Positions 40,031 to 48,795 of a stretch of 64,000 nt of DNA are shown one piece after another (the first letter of the stretch is position 1; each line of letters begins with the position of its first letter). Source of the DNA: Pseudomonas bijieensis. GTDB taxonomy: Bacteria; Pseudomonadota; Gammaproteobacteria; Pseudomonadales; Pseudomonadaceae. A model generated the notes under the pieces. The model had not been told where the DNA came from. It ran no database searches and saw nothing but the letters and a program-made list of their open reading frames with translations. The stretch is taken from assembly GCF_013347965.1 (NCBI RefSeq), contig NZ_CP048810.1:1798001-1862000 (forward strand). Reading direction: 5' to 3'. The position numbers and the translations under genes are program-made.

Positions 40031-40816
40031 CTAGAACGCCAGCTTGAACCCGATCATCGCCAACATCACCGCCAGGCACGGGCGCAGCAGTTCGTCGGAG
40101 ATGCGGCCCGACAAATGACTGCCCAGGTAGATCCCTGGCAACGAACCTACCAGCAGGAACCCCAGGATGTGCCAGTCCATGTTGCCCATGCTCGCATGGC
40201 CCAGGCCAGCCACCAGAGTCAGCGGCACGGCGTGGGCGATCTCGGTGCCCACCAGGCGCTTGGTGACCAGGAACGGATAGAGGATGAACAGCGCGACAGT
40301 ACCCAGCGCGCCGGCACCGATGGAGGTCAACGCGACCATCGTACCCAGCACCAGGCCGGTGATGACCGTGAGCACGTTGAGTTGCGAACCGGAGGGATTG
40401 TAGTGGCCGCCAGCACGATCATGAGCGAATTGCAGCAGGCGCTTCTTGAACAGGATCGCCAGGGCAGTGGCGAACAACACAAAGCCCAGGGCCTGCTTGA
40501 TCACCGCGTTCATGGCGTCGGGGGAGCTGTGCAGGCTGCTGAGGAACCACAGCGTCAAGCCGACCGCCGGCACGCTGCCCAACGTCAGCCAGCCGGTGAT
40601 GGCCCAGTCGATGTTGCGGTTTTTGGCATGAACCAGGACACCGCCAGACTTGGTAATGGCCGCATACAGCAGGTCCGTACCCACCGCGGTCGCCGGGTTG
40701 ATCCCAAACCACAACAGGATCGGGGTCATCAACGAACCACCGCCGACGCCGGTCATCCCAACGATGAAGCCGACCACCAGGCCCGCAACGACTAAACCGA
40801 CATTACCGAAATCCAT
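40031..40816 (-). CDS. TSUP-family (TauE/SafE) anion permease
   Basis: This 261-aa inner-membrane protein has about eight hydrophobic segments. The family repeats are visible as GFIVGMTGVGGGSLMTPIL in the first half and VALTSIGAGALGTVALF in the second. Members export sulfite, sulfoacetate or similar anions; the substrate here cannot be told from context. Start ATG 40816 begins MDFGNVGLVVAG. Confidence 0.9.
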   Translation of the reverse strand: MDFGNVGLVVAGLVVGFIVGMTGVGGGSLMTPILLWFGINPATAVGTDLLYAAITKSGGVLVHAKNRNIDWAITGWLTLGSVPAVGLTLWFLSSLHSSPDAMNAVIKQALGFVLFATALAILFKKRLLQFAHDRAGGHYNPSGSQLNVLTVITGLVLGTMVALTSIGAGALGTVALFILYPFLVTKRLVGTEIAHAVPLTLVAGLGHASMGNMDWHILGFLLVGSLPGIYLGSHLSGRISDELLRPCLAVMLAMIGFKLAF

Positions 40817-40923
40817 TAAACCCGTCTCAACACGACCGCATGAAAAATCTGGCCGCGAGCATAGCGATTTTTCTTATAACCCCCTATATCGATATGATCT
40901 ATCTTTATTCCTTTCTCATCACA

Positions 40924-41649
40924 TCACTGAACCGGCAGGAAGTTGAGGAACAGCAGGCTCTGGGCATAATTCAAGCCGATCCGCCGGTAGCGTTCGTCGA
41001 GCATCTGGGTCAGCAGGTCCAGCCGGGCGACGATTTTTCCGAACTCCACGGCGAAACTCAGGTTGCTGCCCTCCTCCGAAATCTCATTGGAAAACAGCAG
41101 CGGTTTGCCCTCCTTGTTCTGCCGCTGACTTAGCAGCCAAGTGGCTTTTTCGATATTGCGCGCCGCATTGCTGACAAAGCGCGGATCGATGGTGTCGGTC
41201 ATGTAGAACTCCAGGCGATTGCCGTGAGCAGTGACCAGCATGCTACCGATGGCATAGATGAACGCCCCGACCCGATCACCGAGAAATTCCGGGCTCATGG
41301 CATAGCTCAGGGCAGCCAGATCCTTCTTGCCGCCCAGGGTCGGTAAGGGTTGTTGCTGCTCGATGGCCATGCGCACTTGTTTTTCCGCGGTGCGGGCGTC
41401 GAGAAAGCCGGACTTGCGCAGTTCCTCGGGGTTGCGCAGGTAAAGCTTGCTCATCAGCAGATAGAGGCTTTGCAGGTTGTCGTGCATCGACAGCGTGGCC
41501 ATGCGGTCGACGCTGGTCTGCAAGAACTCCTGGGGCCTGGCGTTGCTGAACTGCGTGACCATGTCCTGCCCCTGCTGCTGGCTGCAGCCGCCGCTGAACA
41601 GCACCGACACACCGACCAACAACGCCATGCCGCGGCGGCGCAACCTCAT
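40924..41649 (-). CDS. Putative lipoprotein (about 241 aa)
   Basis: The N-terminus MRLRRRGMALLVGVSVLFSGGC is a signal peptide with lipobox FSGGC. The mature part is helical, with LQTSVDRMATLSMHDNLQSLY and LSQRQNKEGKPLLFSNEISE. No family is recognised. ATG 41649 gives a standard signal length; ATG 41673 (eight residues longer) is an alternative and neither has a strong ribosome site. Confidence 0.78.
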   Translation of the reverse strand: MRLRRRGMALLVGVSVLFSGGCSQQQGQDMVTQFSNARPQEFLQTSVDRMATLSMHDNLQSLYLLMSKLYLRNPEELRKSGFLDARTAEKQVRMAIEQQQPLPTLGGKKDLAALSYAMSPEFLGDRVGAFIYAIGSMLVTAHGNRLEFYMTDTIDPRFVSNAARNIEKATWLLSQRQNKEGKPLLFSNEISEEGSNLSFAVEFGKIVARLDLLTQMLDERYRRIGLNYAQSLLFLNFLPVQ

Positions 41650-41970
41650 CACAGAATAAAAAACACCGGCCATCGAGTCTCGGTCTGGGCATGGGGAAGC
41701 GATGGGGGTCGCCGCTTCCAGGCCAAGGATAGAGCGGTAAAAAACGCAAAAGTGCAGTGTCCGGTGAAAACCCGCAGCCTTCCACGACAACTCAAAAACC
41801 CAATTAGTCTTACTTTTTAATTGATAAATCTCTATTAATGGCTATAAATCCCTTCTCAACTCACAAATAGAAAGACTACTAACCCGAAAAACCTTCAGCG
41901 CTGTCCGACCAGTAACGGACTCGCCCCGCGTTCAAAACAACAACAAAACAACAGGAAGGAAGGTCATACC
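41650..41970. other. Divergent intergenic region (about 320 bp)
   Basis: This separates the lipoprotein gene from galM. An AT-rich core at about 41800-41890 is suited to divergent promoters. No gene or clear operator is seen. Confidence 0.5.
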
Positions 41971-43122
41971 ATGCTTGAATCCAGACAACTGCTCACGGCC
42001 CTCGGAGTGTCTCTGATGATCGCCACCTCGGCTTCCCAGGCTACCGGCCTGACCAACGAACGCGGTACGTTCGGCAAGACCGACGACGGCACGGCGGTGG
42101 AAAAATTCGTGCTGCGCAACAGCCACGGCATGGAGGCCACGGTCATCACCTACGGCGGCATCCTGCAGTCATTGAGCGTGCCGGACAAAAACGGCAAGGC
42201 CGCCGACATCGTGCTCGGTTTCGACGATGTGCAGGGTTACCAGAAGAACGGCAGCGTGTATTTCGGCGCGACCATCGGCCGCTTTGGCAATCGCCTGGCC
42301 GACGGGGCTTTCGAGCTGGACGGCAAGCGTTACCAGGTGCCGCAGAACGACCATGGCAACTCCCTGCACGGCGGCCCACAAGGGTTCGACAAGCGCGTCT
42401 GGAAGGCCGAGCCCCATAATGCCAAGGACTCGGTGGGTGTCACCCTGACCTACCTGTCACCTGATGGCGAGATGGGCTTTCCCGGCGCACTAAAGACCGA
42501 CGTCACCTACAGCCTCAACGAACAGAACGAGTTGCGCATCGAGTACAAGGCCACCACCGACAAACCCACGGTGCTGAACCTGACCAACCACAGCTATTTC
42601 AACCTGGCCGGCGCCGGCAACGGCGACATACTCGAGCAGATCGCAACTCTGCACGCAGCCCATTACACGCCGGTCACTGGAAAACTCATTCCCACCGGCG
42701 AACTGGCCCCCGTAGCCGGCACACCGATGGATTTCACCCAACCCACCGCCATCGGCACCCATATCAAGGCCGATCACCCACAACTCAAATTCGCCGAGCC
42801 GAAACAGGGTGGCTTCGATTTCAACTGGGCGCTGGACGCCAAGGGCGACGTGACCAAACTGGCCGCCGAGGTGTATGACACCGATTCCGGACGCCGCCTG
42901 CAGCTCTACACCAGCGAGCCTGGCGTGCAGTTCTACACCAGCAACTTCCTCGACGGCACAGTCAAGGGCAAGCATGGCAAGGTCTATCCGCACTGGGGCG
43001 CGTTCACCCTGGAAACCCAGCACTACCCCGACTCGCCCAACCAGCCGAACTTCCCCTCGACGCGGCTCGATCCAGGCCAGACCTACACCCAGACCATGGT
43101 GCTGAAGTTCTCGGCAAAATAA
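41971..43122 (+). CDS. galM: Aldose 1-epimerase, exported
   Basis: This mutarotase of 383 aa interconverts the alpha and beta anomers of aldoses. The N-terminal 25 residues (LLTALGVSLMIATSASQATG) form a signal peptide, so the enzyme is periplasmic, unlike E. coli GalM. Catalytic residues are in NRLADGAFELDGK, LHGGPQGFDKRVW, LTNHSYFNLAG (catalytic His) and FTLETQHYPDSPNQ (catalytic Glu). Start ATG 41971 follows aggaagg at some distance. It has no galactose-operon neighbours. Confidence 0.93.
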   Translation: MLESRQLLTALGVSLMIATSASQATGLTNERGTFGKTDDGTAVEKFVLRNSHGMEATVITYGGILQSLSVPDKNGKAADIVLGFDDVQGYQKNGSVYFGATIGRFGNRLADGAFELDGKRYQVPQNDHGNSLHGGPQGFDKRVWKAEPHNAKDSVGVTLTYLSPDGEMGFPGALKTDVTYSLNEQNELRIEYKATTDKPTVLNLTNHSYFNLAGAGNGDILEQIATLHAAHYTPVTGKLIPTGELAPVAGTPMDFTQPTAIGTHIKADHPQLKFAEPKQGGFDFNWALDAKGDVTKLAAEVYDTDSGRRLQLYTSEPGVQFYTSNFLDGTVKGKHGKVYPHWGAFTLETQHYPDSPNQPNFPSTRLDPGQTYTQTMVLKFSAK

Positions 43123-43139
43123 CGTCCCCGCCGACTGAC

Positions 43140-43215
43140 CGTTCCCACGCTCCGCGTCACGCCTTTGGGACGCGGAGCATCCCGGAAAGCATTCCCACGC
43201 AGAACGTGGGAACGC
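43140..43215. repeat. Third repeat family (gttcccacgctccgcgt type)
   Basis: The repeat contains ttcccacgctccgcgt, its partial inverse acgcggagc, and an outer arm cgtgggaacg. It is an imperfect multi-arm palindrome after galM, with one copy in the window. Confidence 0.65.
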
Positions 43216-43282
43216 TCATCAGGTGAACACCTGGGCTATCCTGCTGCCACAGCACTATCGGTCTAAACAACAGGAGGTAGCC

Positions 43283-44104
43283 ATGAAGACTCTGGAATTG
43301 GCCGGCGTGTCCGTACCGGTGATCGGCCAAGGCACCTGGCGCATGGGTGAGGAACCGTCCCATCACAAGAAAGAAGTGGCGGCCCTGCGGCTGGGAATCG
43401 AACTGGGCATGACCCTGATCGACACGGCAGAGATGTACGCCGAGGGCGGAGCCGAAACCGTCGTTGGCGAAGCGATCACCGGCCTGCGCGACCAGGTTTT
43501 CCTGGTGAGCAAGGTCTATCCCCACAACGCCAGTCGCAAAGGCATTCCCCTGGCCTGCGAACGCAGCTTGCGCCGGCTCGACACCGATTACATCGACCTT
43601 TACCTGCTGCACTGGCGCGGTCAGTACCCGCTGGAGGAAACCGTCGAAGCCTTCGAACGCCTGCGTGAAGAAGGCAAGATCGGCCGTTGGGGCGTGTCGA
43701 ACTTCGACGTGGCGGACCTTGAAGAACTGGCCGCGCCAGCCTGCGCGACCAACCAGGTGCTGTACAACCTGCAAGAACGCGGTATCGAATTCGACCTGCT
43801 GCCCTGGTGCCAGAAACGGCCCATGCCAGTCATGGCTTACTGCCCGGTCGGCCAGGGCGGGCACCTGCTCAAGGATCACACCCTGGGACAAATCGCCGAA
43901 CGCCATCGCGCCACACCGGCGCAAATAGCACTGGCCTGGTTGCTGCGCCAGGACAATGTCATTGCGATTCCCAAGGCCGTGAAGCCCGAGCATGTGCGTT
44001 TGAATGCCGAGGCGGCGAACCTGAAGCTTGAACCGCAGGACCTGGCCGCGCTGGACCTGATATTTCCCCAGCCTCAAGGAAAGCAGCGGCTGGCGATGGT
44101 CTGA
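43283..44104 (+). CDS. Aldo/keto reductase
   Basis: This NADPH-dependent reductase of 273 aa has a TIM-barrel fold. The catalytic tetrad is visible: Asp and Tyr in LIDTAEMYAEGGAE, Lys in FLVSKVYPHNAS and His in YLLHWRGQYPL. The cofactor loop includes IPKAVKPEHVRLNAE. Start ATG 43283 is five bases after aggagg. The family resembles bacterial diketogulonate-reductase-like AKRs, but the substrate is unknown. Confidence 0.92.
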   Translation: MKTLELAGVSVPVIGQGTWRMGEEPSHHKKEVAALRLGIELGMTLIDTAEMYAEGGAETVVGEAITGLRDQVFLVSKVYPHNASRKGIPLACERSLRRLDTDYIDLYLLHWRGQYPLEETVEAFERLREEGKIGRWGVSNFDVADLEELAAPACATNQVLYNLQERGIEFDLLPWCQKRPMPVMAYCPVGQGGHLLKDHTLGQIAERHRATPAQIALAWLLRQDNVIAIPKAVKPEHVRLNAEAANLKLEPQDLAALDLIFPQPQGKQRLAMV

Positions 44105-44150
44105 CACCCAATCCTGGGGTTCACACCGACCTGTGGCGATGGAGTTTTTC

Positions 44151-44237
44151 TGTGGGAGCAAGGCTTGCCCGCGATGCGGACACCTCGTTCCCCAGGACAC
44201 CGCGTCGTCTTCATCGCGGGCAAGCCTTGCTCCCACC
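44151..44237. repeat. REP doublet, gcaaggcttgcccgcg variant
   Basis: Inverted tgtgggagcaaggcttgccc arms lie between the converging aldo/keto reductase and polB genes. Confidence 0.87.
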
Positions 44238-44281
44238 GGGGATAGGCCTTGATCACAGCTAGGCCTGAATACCTGGGGATT

Positions 44282-46645
44282 TCAGAACAACCCCATCTGC
44301 CCACCCACCAACGTCGAAAAATCATCCTCCACAAACGGTAGGATCGCATCCGCCACCGGCTGTAGCTGTTTGGTCACGTAGTGGTCGTAATCGATGGGTG
44401 CATTGCGGGTTTCCAAAGGTTCAGGGCCGGCGACGGTGATGACGTAGCTGATCCAGCCGCCGTTCTGGTACTGCCGCGGCCGGCCCTGACGCTGGTTGAA
44501 CTCATCGGCCAGGCGCGCGGCTCGCACATGGGGCGGGACGTTGCGTTCGTAGTCTTCCAGTGGCCGGCGCAGGCGCTTGCGGTAGACCAGCCGATCATCG
44601 AACGCACCGGCCAGGGTCTGTCGCACATAATCGCGCACATAATCCTGATAGGGCTGGCGGTGGAAGATCCGCCCGTACAGCTCCTGCTGGAACTGCCGGG
44701 CCAGCGGCGACCAGTCGGTGCGCACGGTTTCCAGGCCCTTGTAGACAATTTCGTCGCTGCCGTCGGCGCGCGTCACCAGCCCGGCGTAGCGTTTCTTGCT
44801 GCCCTCCTCCGCGCCCCGAATGGTCGGCATCAAGAAGCGCTTGAAGTGGGTTTCGAACTGCAACTCCAGCGCGCTCTCCAGCCCGAATTCGTCACGTACG
44901 TACCCGCGCCACCACTGGTTGACGTGCGCCACCAGCTCGCGGCCGATCCTGGCCGCCTCTTCCTGGCCGTGGGCCCGGCGTAGCCAGACGAACGTGGAGT
45001 CGGTATCGCCATAGATCACCACATGCCCCTGGGCTTCGATCAACTGGCGGGTGCGCTGCATGATCTGGTGACCACGCAGGGTGATGGACGAGGCCAGGCG
45101 CGGATCGAAGAAGCGACAGCCACTGGAACCGAGCACGCCATAAAAAGCGTTCATGATGATTTTCAGCGCTTGGGACAGTGGCGCATTGTGTTCGCGCTTG
45201 GCGGTTTCCCGGCCTTCGGCGACCCGGGCGACGATGGCCGGCAGACAATGTCGGCTACGAGAGAAGCGCGCCCCGCGAAAGCCGGGTACCGATTCCTGCT
45301 CATCCGGGTGGCGCAGGCCTTCGATCAAACCCACCGGATCAATCAGGAAGGTACGGATGATCGACGGGTAGAGGCTCTTGTAGTCCAGCACCAGCACCGA
45401 CTCGTAGAGCCCCGGCTGGGAGTCCATGACAAAGCCGCCCGGGCTGGCTTCGGGTGGACGCTGGCCAAGATTCGGTGCGACGAAACCCTGGCGATGCATC
45501 AGCGGCATGTACAGGTGCGTGAAGGCCGCCACCGAACCACCGCTGCGGTCCGCCGGCAGGCCGGTGACGCTGGCCCGTTCCAGGAGGAACTTGAGCAGTT
45601 CGGTCTTGGCGAAGATCCGCGTCACCAGCTCGCAGTCCTTGAGGTTGTAGCGGGCCAGGGCCGGCTTGTCCTCGGCGAACATGCGATTGATCTCGTCCAT
45701 GCGCTGGTACGGGTTATCGATGGACTTGCCCTCCCCCAGCAGCGTCTGGGCGACGTTTTCCAGGCTGAACGAGGGGAAACTCCAAGTGGCTGAGCGCAGG
45801 GACTCGATACCGTCGATGATCAGCCGGCCAGCGGCCGAGGCGAAGAAGTGATTGTTGCGCGTACCGTGTTCGCGCCATTGCATTTCTTCGCCACCGCGCC
45901 CCAGGCGCAATGGCACCGCCAGCCGCCGGGCGTGTTCATGCAGCACCCGCAGATCGAATTGCACCAGGTTCCAGCCAATGATCCCATCGGGGTCGAAACG
46001 GGCGAACCAGTCGTTGAGTTTTTTCAGCAGCGCCGTGCGTGATTCGCAGTATTCCAGCTGGAAATCCACGCCGCTATCGTCGCCGTTGGCGGGCCCGAGC
46101 ATGTAGACCTGGCGCTCACCACAGCCTTCCAGGGCAATCGAGTACAGTTCGCCCTGGGCGGTGGTTTCGATGTCCAGGGACACCAGGCGCAACGGCGGCC
46201 GGTAGTCGGGCGCCGGCTTCATCTGGACGTCGACCAGCAGGCCATCGGCGGCCGGCGTACCGCCAAACCAGACCGGTGCGGTGATGAAGCGTTCCATCAG
46301 GTAGCGCTCCGGCGGCCGGATATCCGCCTCGAACACCTCCACACCGGCACGGCGCAAGGTGGTGTCCAGGCGCATCAACTGGGCGTGTTGCTGGCAATAC
46401 AGCCCCAACACCGGACGGTGTTCGAAATCCAGCAGGTCCAGGGGACGGAGCTCTATGTCCTTCTCCCCTTGCAGCAGGGCTTCGAGCTGGCCGCGCTGGA
46501 TCTGCGGCACAAACGCCACCGACGGCTGCACCGGCAGGCGCACACGTCGGGGGCCGGCATCAGTCGCCAACCAGAACTCGACTTCGGTGCCGGCCGGGGT
46601 ATCGCGCCAATGCCGGGTCAGGACGAAGCCCTGCTGTAAATCCAC
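44282..46645 (-). CDS. polB: DNA polymerase II
   Basis: This family B polymerase of 787 aa (E. coli Pol II is 783) has 3'-5' exonuclease activity and serves in damage tolerance and restart. The Exo I motif is [13 protein letters not shown] and the polymerase motifs are [31 protein letters not shown] and [11 protein letters not shown]. The last residues, GGQMGLF, form a sliding-clamp-binding motif. I find no CTG-N10-CAG LexA site just upstream, unlike E. coli polB, so SOS control is not supported here. Confidence 0.97.
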   Translation of the reverse strand: MDLQQGFVLTRHWRDTPAGTEVEFWLATDAGPRRVRLPVQPSVAFVPQIQRGQLEALLQGEKDIELRPLDLLDFEHRPVLGLYCQQHAQLMRLDTTLRRAGVEVFEADIRPPERYLMERFITAPVWFGGTPAADGLLVDVQMKPAPDYRPPLRLVSLDIETTAQGELYSIALEGCGERQVYMLGPANGDDSGVDFQLEYCESRTALLKKLNDWFARFDPDGIIGWNLVQFDLRVLHEHARRLAVPLRLGRGGEEMQWREHGTRNNHFFASAAGRLIIDGIESLRSATWSFPSFSLENVAQTLLGEGKSIDNPYQRMDEINRMFAEDKPALARYNLKDCELVTRIFAKTELLKFLLERASVTGLPADRSGGSVAAFTHLYMPLMHRQGFVAPNLGQRPPEASPGGFVMDSQPGLYESVLVLDYKSLYPSIIRTFLIDPVGLIEGLRHPDEQESVPGFRGARFSRSRHCLPAIVARVAEGRETAKREHNAPLSQALKIIMNAFYGVLGSSGCRFFDPRLASSITLRGHQIMQRTRQLIEAQGHVVIYGDTDSTFVWLRRAHGQEEAARIGRELVAHVNQWWRGYVRDEFGLESALELQFETHFKRFLMPTIRGAEEGSKKRYAGLVTRADGSDEIVYKGLETVRTDWSPLARQFQQELYGRIFHRQPYQDYVRDYVRQTLAGAFDDRLVYRKRLRRPLEDYERNVPPHVRAARLADEFNQRQGRPRQYQNGGWISYVITVAGPEPLETRNAPIDYDHYVTKQLQPVADAILPFVEDDFSTLVGGQMGLF

Positions 46646-46723
46646 CGCTGCAACCTCGAATTTTGCGTAGGCGACGATTCTACCTGCGGCGAGAGAACTT
46701 CACCTGCCCAAGTGACCTGCTCC

Positions 46724-46852
46724 TGTGGCGAGGGAGCTCGCTCCCGCTGGGGTGCGAAGCAGCCCCAAAACCGGCCACCTCGGTATATCGGGCTAGTGCC
46801 AAAAACCGGGGCTGCTACGCAGCCCAGCGGGAGAAAGCTCCCTCGCCACAAC
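46724..46852. repeat. Second repeat family, copy 2
   Basis: tgtggcgagggagctcgctc faces its inverse (gggagaaagctccctcgcca). An inner hairpin has gctggggtgcgaagcagcccc and ggggctgctacgcagccc arms. The rest of the 46646-46990 gap (about 345 bp) is promoter-like sequence before the CBS gene. Confidence 0.78.
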
Positions 46853-46990
46853 AGCGCGCTCCCATAGTTCGAGGGAAATTCACCGACAATGACGCTTTTG
46901 GACGACTGGCCGCCGCTTTACCGCTTGCTCTGCGCCGTTGGGTCTACGATTCTTTAATCACCCGCAAAAACAACACCTGAGGCTCCCTCC

Positions 46991-47431
46991 ATGAAAACCG
47001 TCGCGCAGTTGCTCCGGATAAAAGATGAGAAGAACCAGCAAGTGCACACCATCTCACCGGACGACATGGTATTGCAGGCCCTGATGCGCATGGCCGAGAA
47101 AAACGTCGGCGCCTTGCTGGTGGTGAAAAACGATGAAGTGCTGGGCATCATCAGCGAGCGCGACTACGCGCGCAAAATGGTCTTGCATGGCCGCTCTTCG
47201 GTGGGCACGAAAGTGAGCGACATCATGGTCTCCCCGGTGATCACCATAGACCCGCACCAGAATGTCGAAACCTGCCTGAGCATCATGACCGAAAAGCACC
47301 TGCGGCATTTGCCGGTGGTCGAGGACGGCAAGCTCGTCGGCCTGCTGTCCATCGGCGACCTGGTCAAGGAAGCCATTGCCGAGCAGGCCGACCTGATCCG
47401 ACAACTGGAGCAATACATTCGCGGCGAATGA
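46991..47431 (+). CDS. Two-CBS-domain protein
   Basis: This 146-aa cytoplasmic protein consists of a CBS pair (Bateman module), which usually binds adenine nucleotides. CBS1 runs about residues 15-65 (KNVGALLVVKNDEVLGIISERDYARK) and CBS2 about 78-135 (HLRHLPVVEDGKLVGLLSIGDLVKEAI). A short C-terminal helix follows. It has no effector domain, so it probably regulates a partner protein. Start ATG 46991. Confidence 0.93.
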   Translation: MKTVAQLLRIKDEKNQQVHTISPDDMVLQALMRMAEKNVGALLVVKNDEVLGIISERDYARKMVLHGRSSVGTKVSDIMVSPVITIDPHQNVETCLSIMTEKHLRHLPVVEDGKLVGLLSIGDLVKEAIAEQADLIRQLEQYIRGE

Positions 47432-47436
47432 GCCCT

Positions 47437-47480
47437 CGGCAGGCGGTGTGAAACGTAGCGAATTTCCCCACCGCCTGCCG
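47437..47480 (+). repeat. Inverted repeat after CBS gene
   Basis: A perfect 12-bp stem cggcaggcggtg/caccgcctgccg has a 20-base loop and no T-tract. It is a possible weak terminator or mRNA-stabilising hairpin. Confidence 0.5.
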
Positions 47481-47542
47481 GACGGGTTGCTCATTCTCAA
47501 CGCACTTCTATATTGAAGGGGTTGTTCCTGCCGAGCATCCCT

Positions 47543-48139
47543 ATGGCCGACACCGCCCGACTGATCATTTGTGAACATTGCGATGCGGTATACGAGCCGG
47601 TTGTGCTCGCCCCGCACCAGAAAGCCTCGTGCGTGCGCTGCCACGCTGTAATCCAGCGCTACAACGGCCTGACCATCGAGCAGCGCCTGGCCTTGAGCGC
47701 AACGGCCGCGGTGCTGTGGGCCTTCGCCAACATCTACCCGGTCATGAGCATCCGCCTCCAGGGCCTGAGCAACAGCGCGACGTTATGGGACTCCATCGTG
47801 GCGCTGAGCCAGGGGCCGATCACCTTCATCGCCCTGGTGACAGCGGTGGCAATCATCATTGCACCGGCCTTCCAACTAGTGCTTCTGCTCTGGGTGCTGG
47901 GCCATGCCTACCTCCAGCGGCGGGCGCCGGGGTTCAACCTGTGCATGCGCAGCCTGGAAACCCTGCGGCCCTGGAGCATGCTGGAGGTGTGCCTGCTGGG
48001 CGCGCTGGTGGCGGTGATCAAGCTCGCCGGCCTGCTGGACGTGCTTCCGGGGATCGGCCTGTTCGCCCTGGCGGCCTTGAGCCTGCTGATGATCCGCATT
48101 GCCGGGCGCGATGTCCGCGACCTGTGGGACAACCTGTGA
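47543..48139 (+). CDS. pqiA: PqiA-family membrane protein, N-terminal half
   Basis: This 198-aa protein has an N-terminal zinc-ribbon-like piece (ICEHCDAVYEP, CVRCHAV) and about four membrane helices. The PqiA signature LWAFANIYPVMSI is present. Its stop overlaps the next gene's GTG (GTGA). Together with the next gene it makes 417 residues, the size of the single two-domain PqiA of E. coli, so PqiA is split here. The Pqi system moves lipids between membranes. ATG 47543 is used; an in-frame TTG at 47513 is less likely. Confidence 0.9.
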   Translation: MADTARLIICEHCDAVYEPVVLAPHQKASCVRCHAVIQRYNGLTIEQRLALSATAAVLWAFANIYPVMSIRLQGLSNSATLWDSIVALSQGPITFIALVTAVAIIIAPAFQLVLLLWVLGHAYLQRRAPGFNLCMRSLETLRPWSMLEVCLLGALVAVIKLAGLLDVLPGIGLFALAALSLLMIRIAGRDVRDLWDNL

Positions 48140-48795
48140 ACGACCAGCCGCTGGACACCCCGCCAGAAGCCCGCGACCTGGACCTGTGCCTGTGCCACAG
48201 TTGCGGCCTGGCCTGTGACATGACCGACGAACCCCAGGCCTGCCCCCGCTGCGACGCCGCCCTGCACCGACGCAAACCCAACGCCATCACCCGGACCTGG
48301 GCCTACATGCTGGCCGCACTGGTGTTCTACATTCCGGCCAACCTGCTACCGGTGATGAATACCCAGATGCTCGGCGAAGGCGCCGACAGCACCATCATCA
48401 GCGGCGTCATCGAGTTCTGGCAAAGCGGCGCCTGGGACATCGCCCTGATTATCTTCATCGCCAGCATCGCCGTACCGGGCATCAAGTTCGTGGTCCTGAC
48501 CCTGTTGCTGGTGACCGCGCAGCGGCGCAGCACCTGGGCCCAGGTCCAGCGGGCGAAGCTGTACCGGCTGGTGGAAGTCATCGGCTACTGGTCAATGCTC
48601 GATGTGCTGGTGGTGGCCCTGGTGGCGGCACTGGTCAAGTTCCAGGCCCTGAGCGATATCGAACCGCGGCCGGGGATCCTGTTCTTCGGCCTCGTGGTGC
48701 TGTTCACCATGCTGTCGGCCATGAGTTTCGACCCCCGGCTGATCTGGGACACTCAACCATCCGAGGAGGTCATGGATGAAGTCGCAAGCCACTGA
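48136..48795 (+). CDS. PqiA-family membrane protein, C-terminal half
   Basis: This 219-aa protein starts at GTG 48136, overlapping the previous stop by four bases. The N-terminal cysteine pairs CLCHSCGLAC and CPRCDAAL form a second zinc-ribbon; about four membrane helices follow, with FYIPANLLPVMNTQMLG as the family signature. The C-terminus overlaps the pqiB start by 20 bases. It corresponds to the second domain of fused PqiA proteins. Confidence 0.9.
   Translation: MNDQPLDTPPEARDLDLCLCHSCGLACDMTDEPQACPRCDAALHRRKPNAITRTWAYMLAALVFYIPANLLPVMNTQMLGEGADSTIISGVIEFWQSGAWDIALIIFIASIAVPGIKFVVLTLLLVTAQRRSTWAQVQRAKLYRLVEVIGYWSMLDVLVVALVAALVKFQALSDIEPRPGILFFGLVVLFTMLSAMSFDPRLIWDTQPSEEVMDEVASH

Noticed and set aside
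46646..46760. SOS box expected before polB
   Set aside because: Searched by eye for CTG-N10-CAG and found none.
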